A DNA stretch of 64,000 nucleotides from Saccharopolyspora phatthalungensis (GTDB lineage Bacteria > Actinomycetota > Actinomycetes > Mycobacteriales > Pseudonocardiaceae). Every line of letters begins with the position of its first letter. The stretch's first letter is position 1. Shown here one piece after another: positions 1 to 8,996 of the stretch. The stretch is from positions 3,269,501 to 3,333,500 of the forward strand of contig NZ_JACHIW010000001.1 of the NCBI RefSeq assembly GCF_014203395.1, in the 5' to 3' direction. Under the pieces are notes generated by a model. That model was not told the origin of the DNA. It worked only from the letters and a program-made list of their open reading frames with translations, and ran no database searches. A program made the translations under genes and the position numbers.

Positions 1-281
1 AGGTCGCGGCGCTCAAGCCGAAGTACCTTAGCCGCGACGACGTCCCGGAAGACATCGTCGCCAACGAGCGGCGCATCGCCGAGGAGACCGCGAAGGCCGA
101 AGGCAAGCCGGAGCAGGCCCTGCCGAAGATCGTCGAGGGTCGCCTGAACGGGTTCTTCAAGGAGAACGCGCTGCTGGACCAGCCGTCCGTGCAGGACAAC
201 AAGAAGACCGTCAAGGCCCTGCTCAACGAGGCCGGCGTGACCGTCACCGGCTTTGTTCGGTTCGAGGTCGGCCAGGCCTGA
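1..281 (+). CDS. tsf: Elongation factor Ts, C-terminal part
   Basis: This is the last 92 codons of translation elongation factor Ts, which exchanges GDP for GTP on EF-Tu in the cytoplasm. The gene begins before the window and the first whole codon is at position 3. The visible part holds the coiled helical segment and the C-terminal dimerisation region: [17 protein letters not shown], then [19 protein letters not shown], ending [13 protein letters not shown], all typical of EF-Ts. It ends with TGA at 279-281 and is followed by a strong hairpin terminator before pyrH. The tsf-pyrH-frr order is standard in bacteria, which supports the call. Confidence 0.96.
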   Translation, partial: VAALKPKYLSRDDVPEDIVANERRIAEETAKAEGKPEQALPKIVEGRLNGFFKENALLDQPSVQDNKKTVKALLNEAGVTVTGFVRFEVGQA

Positions 282-355
282 CCGGTAGTGGTGCCGCACC
301 GGCTCACCGGGCGCGGTGCACCGGGCTCGGCCGGTGTCCGCGAAGCACGGCATCA

Positions 356-390
356 GCGCCCCGCCTTCGTTCGCAAGGCGGGGCGCTTTC
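356..390 (+). terminator. Rho-independent terminator after tsf
   Basis: A perfect 12-bp stem (356-367 with 375-386) closes a 7-base loop and is followed by TTTC. It separates the rpsB-tsf transcript from pyrH, or acts as an attenuator between them. Confidence 0.85.
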
Positions 391-479
391 GCAAGATCGC
401 GGCAGCAGAGCGCGACGTCGGCAGGCGGACCGATCCGCGCAATCTTGACAAGCCATTCCGAACCTCGCGGGAGGAACCA

Positions 480-1229
480 GTGACCGACGACGGCGCAGCA
501 CAGCGCGGTTACAGCCGAGTGCTGCTCAAGTTGGGCGGCGAAATGTTCGGCGGGGGCAGCGTCGGGATCGACCCGGACGTGGTCGGCACGGTTGCCCGGC
601 AGATCGCCGAGATCGTCGCCGACGGGGTCGAGGTGGCCATCGTGATCGGTGGTGGCAACTTCTTCCGCGGCGCTGAACTGCAGCAGCGGGGTATGGAACG
701 CGCGCGCGGTGACTACATGGCGATGCTGGGCACCGTGATGAACTGCCTGGCGCTGCAGGACTTTCTGGAGCGCGAGCACGGCATCGACACCCGGGTGATG
801 ACCGCGATCACCATGGGGCAGGTCGCCGAGCCCTACATCCCGCGGCGCGCGATGCGGCACATGGAGAAGGGTCGCGTGGTCATCTTCGGCGCCGGCACCG
901 GCATGCCGTACTTCTCCACCGACACCACCGCGGCGCAGCGGGCCTTGGAGATCGGCTGCGAGGTGGTGCTGATGGCCAAGGCGGTCGACGGCGTCTACAC
1001 CGCCGACCCGAAGACCACCCCGGACGCACAGCTGTTCGACAGCATCACGCATCGCGAGGTGCTGGAGCGCGGCCTGAAGGTCGCCGACGCGACCGCCTTC
1101 AGCCTCTGCATGGACAACCACATGCCGATCCTGGTGTTCAACCTGCTGGAAGAAGGCAACATCGCCCGCGCGGTCAGCGGCGACAAGATAGGCACGCTGG
1201 TCAGCACCCCGGCCGCCCCAACGGCCTGA
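480..1229 (+). CDS. pyrH: Uridylate kinase (UMP kinase)
   Basis: PyrH phosphorylates UMP to UDP, an essential step of pyrimidine synthesis in the cytoplasm. The 249-aa product has the amino-acid-kinase fold signatures: LLKLGGE near residues 15-21, IGGGNFFRG around 57-65, [10 protein letters not shown], and the uridine/ATP-side segment [12 protein letters not shown]. The GTG start at 480 is chosen because GGGAGGAA lies just upstream. The open frame continues further upstream through the tsf terminator, which cannot be coding. The length is normal for the family. The gene stands between tsf and frr as in nearly all actinobacteria. Confidence 0.96.
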   Translation: MTDDGAAQRGYSRVLLKLGGEMFGGGSVGIDPDVVGTVARQIAEIVADGVEVAIVIGGGNFFRGAELQQRGMERARGDYMAMLGTVMNCLALQDFLEREHGIDTRVMTAITMGQVAEPYIPRRAMRHMEKGRVVIFGAGTGMPYFSTDTTAAQRALEIGCEVVLMAKAVDGVYTADPKTTPDAQLFDSITHREVLERGLKVADATAFSLCMDNHMPILVFNLLEEGNIARAVSGDKIGTLVSTPAAPTA

Positions 1230-1329
1230 GGGTGCTGGATCCTGATCAGGGGCGGGCCCGGACTGGGGCCGCGCTGCCCAGCAGGCGACACTTGCAATGT
1301 CCACCGGTCGGCAGACTTAAGGAGCAGCC

Positions 1330-1887
1330 GTGATCGACGAAGCTCTTCTCGAAGGCGAGGAGAAGATGCAAAAGGCGGTGGAGGTGGCCAAGGACGACCT
1401 GGCCACCGTACGCACCGGCCGCGCGAACCCCGCGATGTTCTCCGGCATCGTCGTCGACTACTACGGTTCGCCGACGCCGTTGAACCAGCTGGCCAGCGTC
1501 TCCGTGCCGGAGGCGAGGCTGGTGGTCATCAAGCCTTACGACGCCAGCCAGCTGGCCGCCATGGAGAAGGCCATCCGCGATTCCGACCTCGGCGTGAACC
1601 CGTCCAACGACGGCCAGCTCATCCGGGTGGCCATCCCGCAGATGACCGAGGAGCGCCGCAAGGAGATGGTCAAGCTCGCCAAGCACAAGGGCGAGGAAGG
1701 CAAGATCACCATCCGTGGCATCCGCCGCAAGGTCAAGGAAGAGATCGACCGGATCGTCAAGGACGGCGAGGCCGGCGAGGACGAGGGCACTCGTGGTGAG
1801 AAGGAGCTGGAGAACCTGACGCACCGCTACACCGCGCAGATCGACGAACTGGTCAAGCACAAGGAAGCAGAACTGCTAGAGGTCTGA
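1330..1887 (+). CDS. frr: Ribosome recycling factor
   Basis: The ribosome recycling factor splits the post-termination ribosome together with EF-G. The 185-aa length equals the family norm. The N-terminus ([17 protein letters not shown]) and the internal [10 protein letters not shown] and [21 protein letters not shown] segments are diagnostic of the helical domain and the hinge. The start is GTG at 1330, with GGAG about 8 bases upstream. The stop is immediately followed by the cdsA region, so frr and cdsA are probably cotranscribed. Confidence 0.97.
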   Translation: MIDEALLEGEEKMQKAVEVAKDDLATVRTGRANPAMFSGIVVDYYGSPTPLNQLASVSVPEARLVVIKPYDASQLAAMEKAIRDSDLGVNPSNDGQLIRVAIPQMTEERRKEMVKLAKHKGEEGKITIRGIRRKVKEEIDRIVKDGEAGEDEGTRGEKELENLTHRYTAQIDELVKHKEAELLEV

Positions 1888-1923
1888 GTGGTGACGGCCG
1901 GCCAGTGCGAAGGTGAGTCCGGA

Positions 1924-2769
1924 ATGTCCGCTGACAGCCCGGACCCGCCTTCGCGTCCTTCCCGGGCTGGAAGAGATCTCCGGGCCGCCATCGGCGTCGG
2001 GGTAGTGCTCGGTGCCGCGATCATCCTCTCGCTGCTGATGGTGCGGTTCGTCTTCATCGGCATCGTCGCCGCCGCGGTGGCCGTGTCCACCGTCGAGCTG
2101 GCCAGCGCGCTCAAGCGCGGCGCCGGCATCCGGATTTCGCTGATCCCGGTGCTGGTGGGCGGGCAGGCGATGATCTGGTTGTCCTGGCACTTCGGACTGC
2201 CCGGCATCCTGGTCGCGTTCGCGATCACCGTGCTGGCGTGCCTGGCGTGGCGATTCCGGGACGGCGTCGACGGGTATGTGCGCGACGTGACGGCGTCGGT
2301 GTTCACCGCTTCTTACGTGCCCTTATTCGCCGCGTTCGCGGCCATGCTGGTGCGCCCGGAGGACGGTGCCTTCCGGGCGCTGTCCTTCATGATCGGCGTC
2401 GTCGCATCGGACACCGGCGGCTACGCCTTCGGGGTCTTGTTCGGCAAGCATCCGATGGCGCCGAAGGTCAGCCCGAAGAAGTCCTGGGAGGGCTTCGGCG
2501 GATCGATGCTGGTCGGCATCGTTGCCGGCATCCTGTCGGTGACGCTGATGCTGGACGGCCAGTGGTGGCAGGGCGCGCTGTTCGGGGCCGCCCTGGTGTG
2601 CAGCGCGACGCTGGGCGACCTGATGGAGTCGCTGATCAAGCGCGATCTAGGCATCAAGGACATGGGCAACCTGCTGCCCGGCCACGGCGGCCTGATGGAT
2701 CGAATGGATTCCTTGCTGCCGTCGGCGGTGGTCGCCTGGTTGATGCTCTTCTGGCTGATCCCGACCTGA
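1924..2769 (+). CDS. cdsA: Phosphatidate cytidylyltransferase
   Basis: CdsA makes CDP-diacylglycerol from CTP and phosphatidic acid in the membrane, feeding phosphatidylinositol, cardiolipin and phosphatidylethanolamine synthesis. The 281-aa protein has about eight hydrophobic segments and the C-terminal CDS signature: KKSWEGFGGS, then GDLMESLIKRDLGIKDMG and PGHGGLMDRMDS with its metal-binding aspartates. The ATG at 1924 is preferred because AGGTGAG precedes it by 7 bases. An in-frame GTG at 1888, directly after the frr stop, would add 12 residues and remains possible. The gene overlaps the next start in a TGATG junction. Confidence 0.93.
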   Translation: MSADSPDPPSRPSRAGRDLRAAIGVGVVLGAAIILSLLMVRFVFIGIVAAAVAVSTVELASALKRGAGIRISLIPVLVGGQAMIWLSWHFGLPGILVAFAITVLACLAWRFRDGVDGYVRDVTASVFTASYVPLFAAFAAMLVRPEDGAFRALSFMIGVVASDTGGYAFGVLFGKHPMAPKVSPKKSWEGFGGSMLVGIVAGILSVTLMLDGQWWQGALFGAALVCSATLGDLMESLIKRDLGIKDMGNLLPGHGGLMDRMDSLLPSAVVAWLMLFWLIPT

Positions 2770-3500
2770 TGCGCACCTGGCAGAAACCGGCCCGGCCGCA
2801 GGTCACGCCGAGCCCGAACATCTGGCACTGGCCGGAGCTCTTCGAAACCGAGAATCGCGCCCAGGACTCCACCGGCGCGCTTTGGCAGGCGCTGCGGAAG
2901 CGCTGTGATTGGGCCGGTCTCGATGTGGTCGACATCGGCTGCGGCGACGGCTTCCACCTGCCGCTGTTCGCCGCTACGGCCGGCACGGTGATCGGTATCG
3001 AGCCGCATCCGCCGCTGGCCGAGCGAGCCCGTGGCCGACTGGCCGGAATCCCCGGTGCGGACATCCGGGTCGCGCTGGCCCAGCAGTTGCCGCTTGCCGA
3101 CGCCAGCGTCGACCTAGTGCACGCCCGCACGGCGTACTTCTTCGGTCCCGGCTGCGAACCCGGCCTGGCCGAGGCGGAGCGGGTGTTGCGCCCAGGCGGC
3201 ATGATCGCGATCGTCGACCTCGACGCGTCCCGCCCGCCGTACGGGGACTGGATGCGTGCGGACGCGCCGCAGATCGATCCGGCGGCCGTCGAGTCGTTCT
3301 TCCTGCGCCACGACTTCGACAGCGTCTCGGTGGACACGCTGTGGCGCTTCGACGACCGGGAAACGCTCGAAGCGGTGCTGGGCATCGAGTTCTCCGCGAA
3401 GGTCGCCACCCGGGCCGCCCGCGAAACACCGGGTTGCACGATCCAGGTCGGCTACCGCCTCCGAACCCGCCGCAAGCCGACGGGGCTGCTGCGCGCCTGA
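2769..3500 (+). CDS. Class I SAM-dependent methyltransferase
   Basis: This 243-aa protein is a cytoplasmic methyltransferase of unknown substrate. Motif I, VVDIGCGDG, is at about residues 53-61 and is followed by the acidic end of strand 2 (VIGIEPH). The post-motif region QLPLADASVDLVHAR and the motif III-like EAERVLRPGGMIAIVDLD match the Methyltransf_11/25 type. The ATG overlaps the cdsA stop by one base (TGATG), so translation is coupled to cdsA and it belongs to the same operon. Open frame upstream of 2769 lies inside cdsA and is a shadow. It could act on a lipid or a small molecule, but nothing here decides that. Confidence 0.85.
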   Translation: MRTWQKPARPQVTPSPNIWHWPELFETENRAQDSTGALWQALRKRCDWAGLDVVDIGCGDGFHLPLFAATAGTVIGIEPHPPLAERARGRLAGIPGADIRVALAQQLPLADASVDLVHARTAYFFGPGCEPGLAEAERVLRPGGMIAIVDLDASRPPYGDWMRADAPQIDPAAVESFFLRHDFDSVSVDTLWRFDDRETLEAVLGIEFSAKVATRAARETPGCTIQVGYRLRTRRKPTGLLRA

Positions 3501-3505
3501 GCCGG

Positions 3506-4270
3506 TTATTCGCCGGTTCGCTGAGCCGTGTCGATGATGAAGAACGTGGCGCCCACGACGTCTTGGAGCAGCGCGAGGCGGCCATGCGGGGAATCCGACG
3601 GTTCGCGCAGTATCTTGCCGCCCAGCTGCACCGCCTTCGCCGCCGCGGCGTCGGTGTTGTTGTCCGGGTTGACCTGGAAGTACAACTGCCAGTGCGCGGG
3701 CACGTCCTCGGGCAGCGCCGAGCTGGTCTCGAAGCGGCCCAGGGTCGGCAGGTCATCGACGTACCAGACCGTGTAGTCGAAAGTGTCGCCCGGCTCGCCG
3801 ATCTGCTCCTGCCGGTAGCCGAGTAGCTCGGCGTAGAAGGGATCGGCCGACGAACCGTCGCGGGTGTGCAGTTCCGCCCAGCAGAGCATGCCGGCGTGAT
3901 CGCGGCCGAAGGTGCCGTTGGGCGGCGCCTCCCACAGGCCGATGATCGCGCCGGAGGGGTCCTCGGCGACCAGGAACGTCTCGTCGGCGGGCGTTTCCGT
4001 CGGCGGGACCAGCACCTTGCCGCCGAGCGCGCGGATGCGTTCCACCGCGCGGCGGGCCGAACCGCATTCCAGGTACAGCGTCCAGGCGGTCGGTACGTCG
4101 GTCTCCGGCAGGAGCAGTCCGGCGACCGGCTTCTGCTCCTTCAACGCGATGTTGTAGTCCGGGCGCTGGATCCAGTGCCAGCCGAACAAGCCGGTGTAGA
4201 AGTCCCTGGCATCGGCGACGTCGTGGGTGGCTAGATCCACCCAGGCAGGCGCACCCAATGCGATGGTCAT
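3506..4270 (-). CDS. VOC family (glyoxalase/bleomycin-resistance fold) two-domain protein
   Basis: The 254-aa protein carries two consecutive vicinal-oxygen-chelate domains (about residues 1-120 and 130-254). Each has a beta-alpha-beta-beta-beta pattern: WVDLATHDVADARDFYTGLFGW in the first and CWAELHTRDGSSADPFYAELLGY in the second. A repeated PSGAIIGLWEAP and VVGATFFIID occur at the domain ends. Such tandem proteins are often annotated as glyoxalases or hydroxylases, but the substrate is unknown. The ATG at 4270 is preceded by AAGGAG, and upstream open frame lacks such a site. The gene converges on the methyltransferase gene with a 5-base gap. Confidence 0.87.
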   Translation of the reverse strand: MTIALGAPAWVDLATHDVADARDFYTGLFGWHWIQRPDYNIALKEQKPVAGLLLPETDVPTAWTLYLECGSARRAVERIRALGGKVLVPPTETPADETFLVAEDPSGAIIGLWEAPPNGTFGRDHAGMLCWAELHTRDGSSADPFYAELLGYRQEQIGEPGDTFDYTVWYVDDLPTLGRFETSSALPEDVPAHWQLYFQVNPDNNTDAAAAKAVQLGGKILREPSDSPHGRLALLQDVVGATFFIIDTAQRTGE

Positions 4271-4527
4271 CGCTACTCCTTCGAAGCGCACTCCGGATAA
4301 CCCCAGGATGACCGTAGCCTCGGCGCGGAAAACTCGCGTGGCGGATCGAAGCCGCAGCTCGGATTCGGCGTCGTTACTGTTCGGTGCCCTTTCCGCAATG
4401 GGAACGCCCCCGAATGACGCCTTGATACTGAACCTTCCTCGTGATCGACTAGTACTGGTCACTCAGTGTGCGTATTCGTATGCGAGGGGACCCGATCGAA
4501 GCACGCACCAGGGTTACAGGAGCAGCC

Positions 4528-5016
4528 ATGGTCAACCGCGCGGCGCAGCCGGTCACCGCGGGCTTGAGCCGGCTTGCTCAGCTGGACCGCCGCGAGCGGG
4601 CCCGCATCATCCGGCAGCTGTGCCACCAGTACCCGGCATTCCGCTCGTTGCTGAAGCAGGTGACGATCGCCCGCGGGGTGGCCTTCGCCTCCGGCCTCGT
4701 GCTCGCCCTTGCGGTGATGTTCCTGGTCCAGGGCGTTTCGGTGTGGTGGGTGGCCGGTCTCGTGTTCACCGGCCTCGCCGGGTTCTGCTACGTCGCGGTC
4801 GCGCTCACCGACAGCAGGTTCGACCTGCTGCTCGCGGTGTTGGGCGCGCATCGCACCGATGAACTGCACGGTCGGCTGGTGACCGAGCAGGTCTACGGCG
4901 ATGATCCCCCGGCGGATCCGCTGGAGTGGCCGACTTCGCGGATGGTCGCCTCCCGCGCGGTCGGTTCCCGGCTCACCGACGGGTCGGGTTGTTCACCGGT
5001 GCACGCTGATCGATAG
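4528..5016 (+). CDS. Small integral membrane protein, unknown function
   Basis: This is a 162-aa protein with no family I can name. A basic, helical N-terminal part (LDRRERARIIRQLCHQYPAFRSLL) precedes two hydrophobic segments at about residues 50-95: VAFASGLVLALAVMFLVQGV and VWWVAGLVFTGLAGFCYVAVAL. A soluble acidic tail follows. The start is set at ATG 4528 because AGGAG lies 6 bases upstream. The 3' end overlaps the convergent DtxR-like gene by 24 bases, so antisense effects between the two mRNAs are possible. Confidence 0.7.
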   Translation: MVNRAAQPVTAGLSRLAQLDRRERARIIRQLCHQYPAFRSLLKQVTIARGVAFASGLVLALAVMFLVQGVSVWWVAGLVFTGLAGFCYVAVALTDSRFDLLLAVLGAHRTDELHGRLVTEQVYGDDPPADPLEWPTSRMVASRAVGSRLTDGSGCSPVHADR

Positions 5017-5679
5017 CGCCGCCGCGATCTCGTCGCCGACGAAGTGGGTTTCGTCGTCCGGCGGTTCTCCGATGCGCACCACCAGCGGCCCGCCGAAGGG
5101 CTTGCGTTCGACGATCTCGATTCGCGAACCCAGCGTCATGCCGTGCTCGGTGAGGTAGCGCAGCAGCTCCGAATCGGTGTCCCAGACCCGCGCGATGGTG
5201 CCGACCGTGCCCGGCTCGACCTGGTCGAGCAGCAGCGTCGCCGGCTTCTCCACGGTCCCCTCCGCGGTCGGGATCGGGTCGCCGTGCGGATCGTGGGTGG
5301 GGTTGCCGAGCTTGGCGGCGATGTGCGCGACCAACTCGTCGGAGACCGCGTGCTCCAGCGCGTCGGCCTCCCGGTGCACCGCGTCCCAGCTGTAGTCGAG
5401 CTCCTCGACCAGGAACAACTCGATGAGCCGGTGCCGCCGCAGCACGTCGTAGGCCAGCCGGCGGCCCTCCGGGGTCAGCTCGACGCTGCGGTAGCGGACG
5501 TGGGTGACCAGACCGAGCTGCGCGAGTTTGTTGATCATCCCGGACACCGAGGACGGGCTCAGACCGAGCCGCTGGGTCAGGGTCGCGTTGGTGACGGGCA
5601 CGCCCCGTTCGCTGAGCCCGTAGATCGCCCGGAGGTAATCCTCGACGGACGGCGAGGGGCGCTCGGCCATACTCGTCAT
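4993..5679 (-). CDS. DtxR/MntR-family metal-dependent repressor
   Basis: This 228-aa transcription regulator has three parts. A winged helix comes first ([20 protein letters not shown]), then the metal-binding dimerisation domain ([16 protein letters not shown] ... [13 protein letters not shown]), then a C-terminal FeoA/SH3-like domain ending at residue 228. Two ligands differ from the iron sensor DtxR: the residue equivalent to Met10 is Asp ([10 protein letters not shown]), and the residue equivalent to Cys102 is Asp (EADALEH). An Asp at the first site is what manganese sensors of the MntR type use, so manganese homeostasis is the better guess. ATG 5679 has GAAGGT just upstream, and ATG 5670 is an alternative. 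The gene is divergent from rlmN. Confidence 0.88.
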   Translation of the reverse strand: MTSMAERPSPSVEDYLRAIYGLSERGVPVTNATLTQRLGLSPSSVSGMINKLAQLGLVTHVRYRSVELTPEGRRLAYDVLRRHRLIELFLVEELDYSWDAVHREADALEHAVSDELVAHIAAKLGNPTHDPHGDPIPTAEGTVEKPATLLLDQVEPGTVGTIARVWDTDSELLRYLTEHGMTLGSRIEIVERKPFGGPLVVRIGEPPDDETHFVGDEIAAALSISVHR

Positions 5680-5776
5680 ACCTTCAAGATACGGGCGGCG
5701 ACGAGCCGATGGGCGCACGGCCGTTGATCACCACCCGACGGCGCAGGGTTCGAGGGATGGTGCTCCGGCAGAACAT

Positions 5777-5794
5777 CGATTTCCATGGAAATCG
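5777..5794. repeat. Perfect 18-bp palindrome, member of a dispersed repeat family
   Basis: The sequence CGATTTCCATGGAAATCG is its own reverse complement. It lies between the divergent metal-regulator and rlmN genes, 58 bases before the rlmN start. Related GATTTC...GAAATC palindromes occur in gene-free gaps near 39650, 44150 and 61610. Confidence 0.75.
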
Positions 5795-5852
5795 CCGGTG
5801 GCGCACCGCGGCGACCAAGGTCGTTCCGGGGCGTGGGACACTGGTCGGCGCT

Positions 5853-6965
5853 ATGTCTGCGACTTCCCTTCCGCTCGTCTTCGACGCCCCGCGCCGTGGT
5901 ATGCCGCCACGGCACCTCGCCGACCTCTCCGCCGACGAACGGCGTGCCACGGTGACCGAGTTGGGGGAGAAGCCGTTTCGCGCCAAGCAGCTCGCGCACC
6001 ACTACTTCGGTCGGCTCAACGCCGACGTGGAGTCGATGACCGACATCCCGGCGGCCAGCCGCGCGAAGCTCGCCGAGCACCTGCTGCCGCCGCTGCTGAC
6101 CACGGTCCGCCATCTCAACACCGACGATGGCACGACCCGCAAGACGCTCTGGCGCGCGCACGACGGCACGCTGCTGGAAAGCGTGCTGATGCGGTACCCG
6201 GACCGGGCCACGGTGTGCATTTCGAGCCAGGCCGGCTGTGGGATGGCCTGCCCGTTCTGCGCCACCGGGCAGGGCGGGCTGCAGCGCAACCTGTCGACCG
6301 CGGAGATCGTCGACCAGGTGCGTTCGGCCGCAGCGGCGATGCGCGACGGCGAGGTGCAGGGCGGACCCGGCCGGCTTTCCAACGTGGTGTTCATGGGCAT
6401 GGGCGAGCCGTTGGCCAACTACCGGCGGGTGATCGACGCCGTGCACCGCATCTGCGACCCGGCCCCGGACGGGCTGGGCCTCTCGCAGCGGTCGGTCACC
6501 GTGTCGACGGTCGGGCTGGTGCCCGCGATCAAGAAGATGACCGCGGAGAACCTGCACGTCACGCTGGCGGTCTCGCTGCACACGCCGGACGACGAGCTGC
6601 GCGACACGCTGGTGCCGGTGAACAACCGGTGGAAGGTCGCCGAGGTGCTGGAGGCGGCTCGCGGGTACGCCGACCACACCGGGCGGCGGGTGTCGATCGA
6701 GTACGCGCTGATCCGCGACATCAACGACCAGCCGTGGCGGGCGGATCTGCTCGGCAAGCTGCTTCACCGGCACCTCGGGCCGTTCGCGCACGTCAACCTG
6801 ATCCCGCTGAACCCGACGCCGGGTAGCAAGTGGGATGCCAGCCCGAAGCCGGTGGAGCGCGAATTCGTCCGCCGGGTTCGCGAAGCAGGTGTCCCGTGCA
6901 CCGTTCGGGACACGCGCGGTCAGGAGATCGCCGCGGCCTGCGGACAACTCGCCGCCGAAGGCTGA
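5853..6965 (+). CDS. rlmN: 23S rRNA (adenine2503-C2)-methyltransferase, radical SAM
   Basis: RlmN methylates C2 of A2503 in 23S rRNA and A37 in some tRNAs. The radical-SAM cluster motif CGMACPFC has its three cysteines at residues 129, 133 and 136. The downstream GMGEPLANY and the SAM-site segment [14 protein letters not shown] are conserved. The second catalytic cysteine is in the C-terminal [14 protein letters not shown], and the end [10 protein letters not shown] is typical. Length is 370 aa. The ATG at 5853 begins a normal actinobacterial N-terminus ([16 protein letters not shown]). In-frame codons back to 5709 would run through a palindromic repeat and are unlikely to be translated. Confidence 0.95.
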   Translation: MSATSLPLVFDAPRRGMPPRHLADLSADERRATVTELGEKPFRAKQLAHHYFGRLNADVESMTDIPAASRAKLAEHLLPPLLTTVRHLNTDDGTTRKTLWRAHDGTLLESVLMRYPDRATVCISSQAGCGMACPFCATGQGGLQRNLSTAEIVDQVRSAAAAMRDGEVQGGPGRLSNVVFMGMGEPLANYRRVIDAVHRICDPAPDGLGLSQRSVTVSTVGLVPAIKKMTAENLHVTLAVSLHTPDDELRDTLVPVNNRWKVAEVLEAARGYADHTGRRVSIEYALIRDINDQPWRADLLGKLLHRHLGPFAHVNLIPLNPTPGSKWDASPKPVEREFVRRVREAGVPCTVRDTRGQEIAAACGQLAAEG

Positions 6966-7425
6966 TCCTCTCCGGGCGAAAGGCCGTTCTGTCCGGAATT
7001 GTCGCGCTGACGGCGGGATTTCCGTGACCGTAATGAACAAAAGGGTGACCGGCGACCGCCGGTGGCCAATGATCCTCGCACCGGAGTCAATCAAGGTGGG
7101 AGGCAATGGTGCCGTGCCGTGCAACGCATGGGTTCGTCCGCTGCTCGCCTCGCCTTGTCCGAAGTAGACGGTCGCCCGGCCGCGGCAAGTCCCCAGCCGC
7201 CGCATCGGGAAAGTTGAAGGCCCACCGACCTTCTCCGGCGGGATGACCCGCAGCCCCCGCTGAGCTGAACCGACAGACCCAGGGCGAAGCCGACGGCCCG
7301 GCTTCGCTCCGCATCCGGTCGGTGCGCGCCGTCCCAACCCCCGAACGGCGCGCACCGACCCTCCAAACTGTGGACGATCTGGTTAACTCGGATTGCCGGA
7401 TTCGACACAGTGTCAGGAGGGTTCG
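6966..7425. promoter_or_regulatory. Intergenic region with a long perfect hairpin upstream of pucR
   Basis: No convincing gene is seen in these 460 bases. At 7317-7360 there is a perfect 16-bp stem (7317-7332 with 7345-7360) and a 12-base C/A-rich loop, with no U-run after it. It ends 65 bases before the pucR start. It could be a leader structure, an operator or the end of a small RNA. A smaller stem, ACCGGC/GCCGGT, is near 7050. Confidence 0.5.
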
Positions 7426-8886
7426 GTGTCGTTGACCGTGCGCGACCTGGTCGCTGACGCCGCACTGGGGCTCACCACGCGGGCTGGTGAGCAGGCGCTC
7501 GACCGCCCGATCTCGTGGGTGCACACCAGCGAACTGGTGGATCCGGCACCGTTCCTGGAGGGCGGCGAGTTGCTGCTGACCACCGGGCTGGCCCTGCGCG
7601 CCGAGAACTGCGAGGCGCTGGTGCGGCGGCTCACCGAGGTCGGCGTCGCGGGGCTCGGATTCGGCGTCGGGTTGAGCCACCGGGAGATCCCCGCCGAGTT
7701 GGTGACGGCCGCCGAATGCGCCGGTCTGCCGCTGCTCGCGGTGCCCCGGCCGACCCCGTTCATCGCGATCAGCAAGGCGGTTTCGCGCGCCATCGCCGCC
7801 GAGGAGTACGCGAGCTTGCGCCGCACCAGCCGGGCTCAACACGAACTAGCGCAGGCAGCAGGCACCGCCAATGGCGTCGCCGCGTTGGTGCGCAAGCTCT
7901 CCAGGCTGCTGGACGCCTGGGTCCTGCTGCTCGACGCAGGCGGCGGCCGACTGCTGCACAGCGCGCCGACGGCGGCAGCTTCTCGCCTGCCGCAGATCGA
8001 GCCGGAGGTGAAGAAGGTGCGGTCGAAGCGCGGTCTGGTTGCCGCCGGATTCGCCTGCGGCGACCAGGAAGTGAGCATGCAGGCGTTGGGTGGCCGGGCG
8101 CGGGGCTTCCTCGTCGTCGGCCGCAGCGGGCCGTTCGCTACCACCGACCATCACGTGATCAACTCGGCGGCGTCGTTGTTAACACTGGCACTGGAACAGG
8201 TCGAAGCGCTCGCCGCCGCCCGGCGTCGACTGCGTGCCGGTTTCCTGACGCTGATGCTGCACGGCGAATCCGTGCACGACGTGCTCGCCTACCTGCACGC
8301 GGAGTTGCCGCCCGAACCGTTCCGGGTCGTGGTGCTGGCCGGTGCCCGCGACCGGGACGAGCTGTTGTCCCGGCTGGCGGCGGACCAGCCGAGCGCGCCG
8401 GTCTACCTGGCCGAACACGGCGACACCATCGTCGGGCTCGTCGGGGACGACGCGCTGGACTGGCTCACCGGCTGGCCCGGCGTCGCCATCGGGGTGTCCG
8501 AACCGTGCGATATCGCCGGGCTCGCCGAGGGCCTGCGCCAGGCGCAGCAGGCGGCGCGGGCGGCCAAGCGCAACGACACGGTCGTGCGCTTCGGCGACCT
8601 CGCCGGGTACGGCCTGCTCAACCTTGTTCCGGGCGCCGACGCGCAGGCCTTCGCCGAGGCCGTTCTCGCGCCATTGCGCGGGCAAGACGTGCTGCTTGAG
8701 TCCTTGCGGACCTGGTTGGCGAACCACGGTCAGTGGGATCCGGCCGCGAGTCGGTTGGGCGTGCACCGGCACACCTTGCGGAACCGGGTGCGCAAGGTGG
8801 AGGAACTGCTCGGGCGGAGCCTCGACCGGCCCGGCGTGCGCGCGGAACTGTGGCTGGCGCTGCAGGTCCACGGCGACGCGCGGTGA
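7426..8886 (+). CDS. PucR-family transcriptional regulator
   Basis: This 486-aa regulator has the PucR architecture. An N-terminal PucR (purine catabolism regulator-like) domain, about residues 1-120, begins SLTVRDLVADAALGL. A central GGDEF-like/CdaR region runs roughly from 270 to 400. The C-terminal helix-turn-helix of the PucR type is at about 425-486 (SLRTWLANHGQWDPAASRLG, HRHTLRNRVRKVEELLG). The GTG at 7426 is chosen because AGGAGGG lies 5 bases upstream. The aldehyde dehydrogenase gene starts 110 bases downstream on the same strand and is its most likely target. The inducing molecule is not evident. Confidence 0.9.
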   Translation: MSLTVRDLVADAALGLTTRAGEQALDRPISWVHTSELVDPAPFLEGGELLLTTGLALRAENCEALVRRLTEVGVAGLGFGVGLSHREIPAELVTAAECAGLPLLAVPRPTPFIAISKAVSRAIAAEEYASLRRTSRAQHELAQAAGTANGVAALVRKLSRLLDAWVLLLDAGGGRLLHSAPTAAASRLPQIEPEVKKVRSKRGLVAAGFACGDQEVSMQALGGRARGFLVVGRSGPFATTDHHVINSAASLLTLALEQVEALAAARRRLRAGFLTLMLHGESVHDVLAYLHAELPPEPFRVVVLAGARDRDELLSRLAADQPSAPVYLAEHGDTIVGLVGDDALDWLTGWPGVAIGVSEPCDIAGLAEGLRQAQQAARAAKRNDTVVRFGDLAGYGLLNLVPGADAQAFAEAVLAPLRGQDVLLESLRTWLANHGQWDPAASRLGVHRHTLRNRVRKVEELLGRSLDRPGVRAELWLALQVHGDAR

Positions 8887-8996
8887 TGAATGCCGATCCG
8901 TCCATCGGGCTGGCCACGAGTGGACAGATTGGCACTCCACTATGTGCGAGCGCGCTCGTAGCGTCACGGCAGGGATGAAATCGACAGGAGGTACCG

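Noticed and set aside
5676..7355. A 559-codon reverse-strand frame opposite rlmN.
   Set aside because: rlmN has all radical-SAM motifs on the forward strand. The reverse frame is a shadow.
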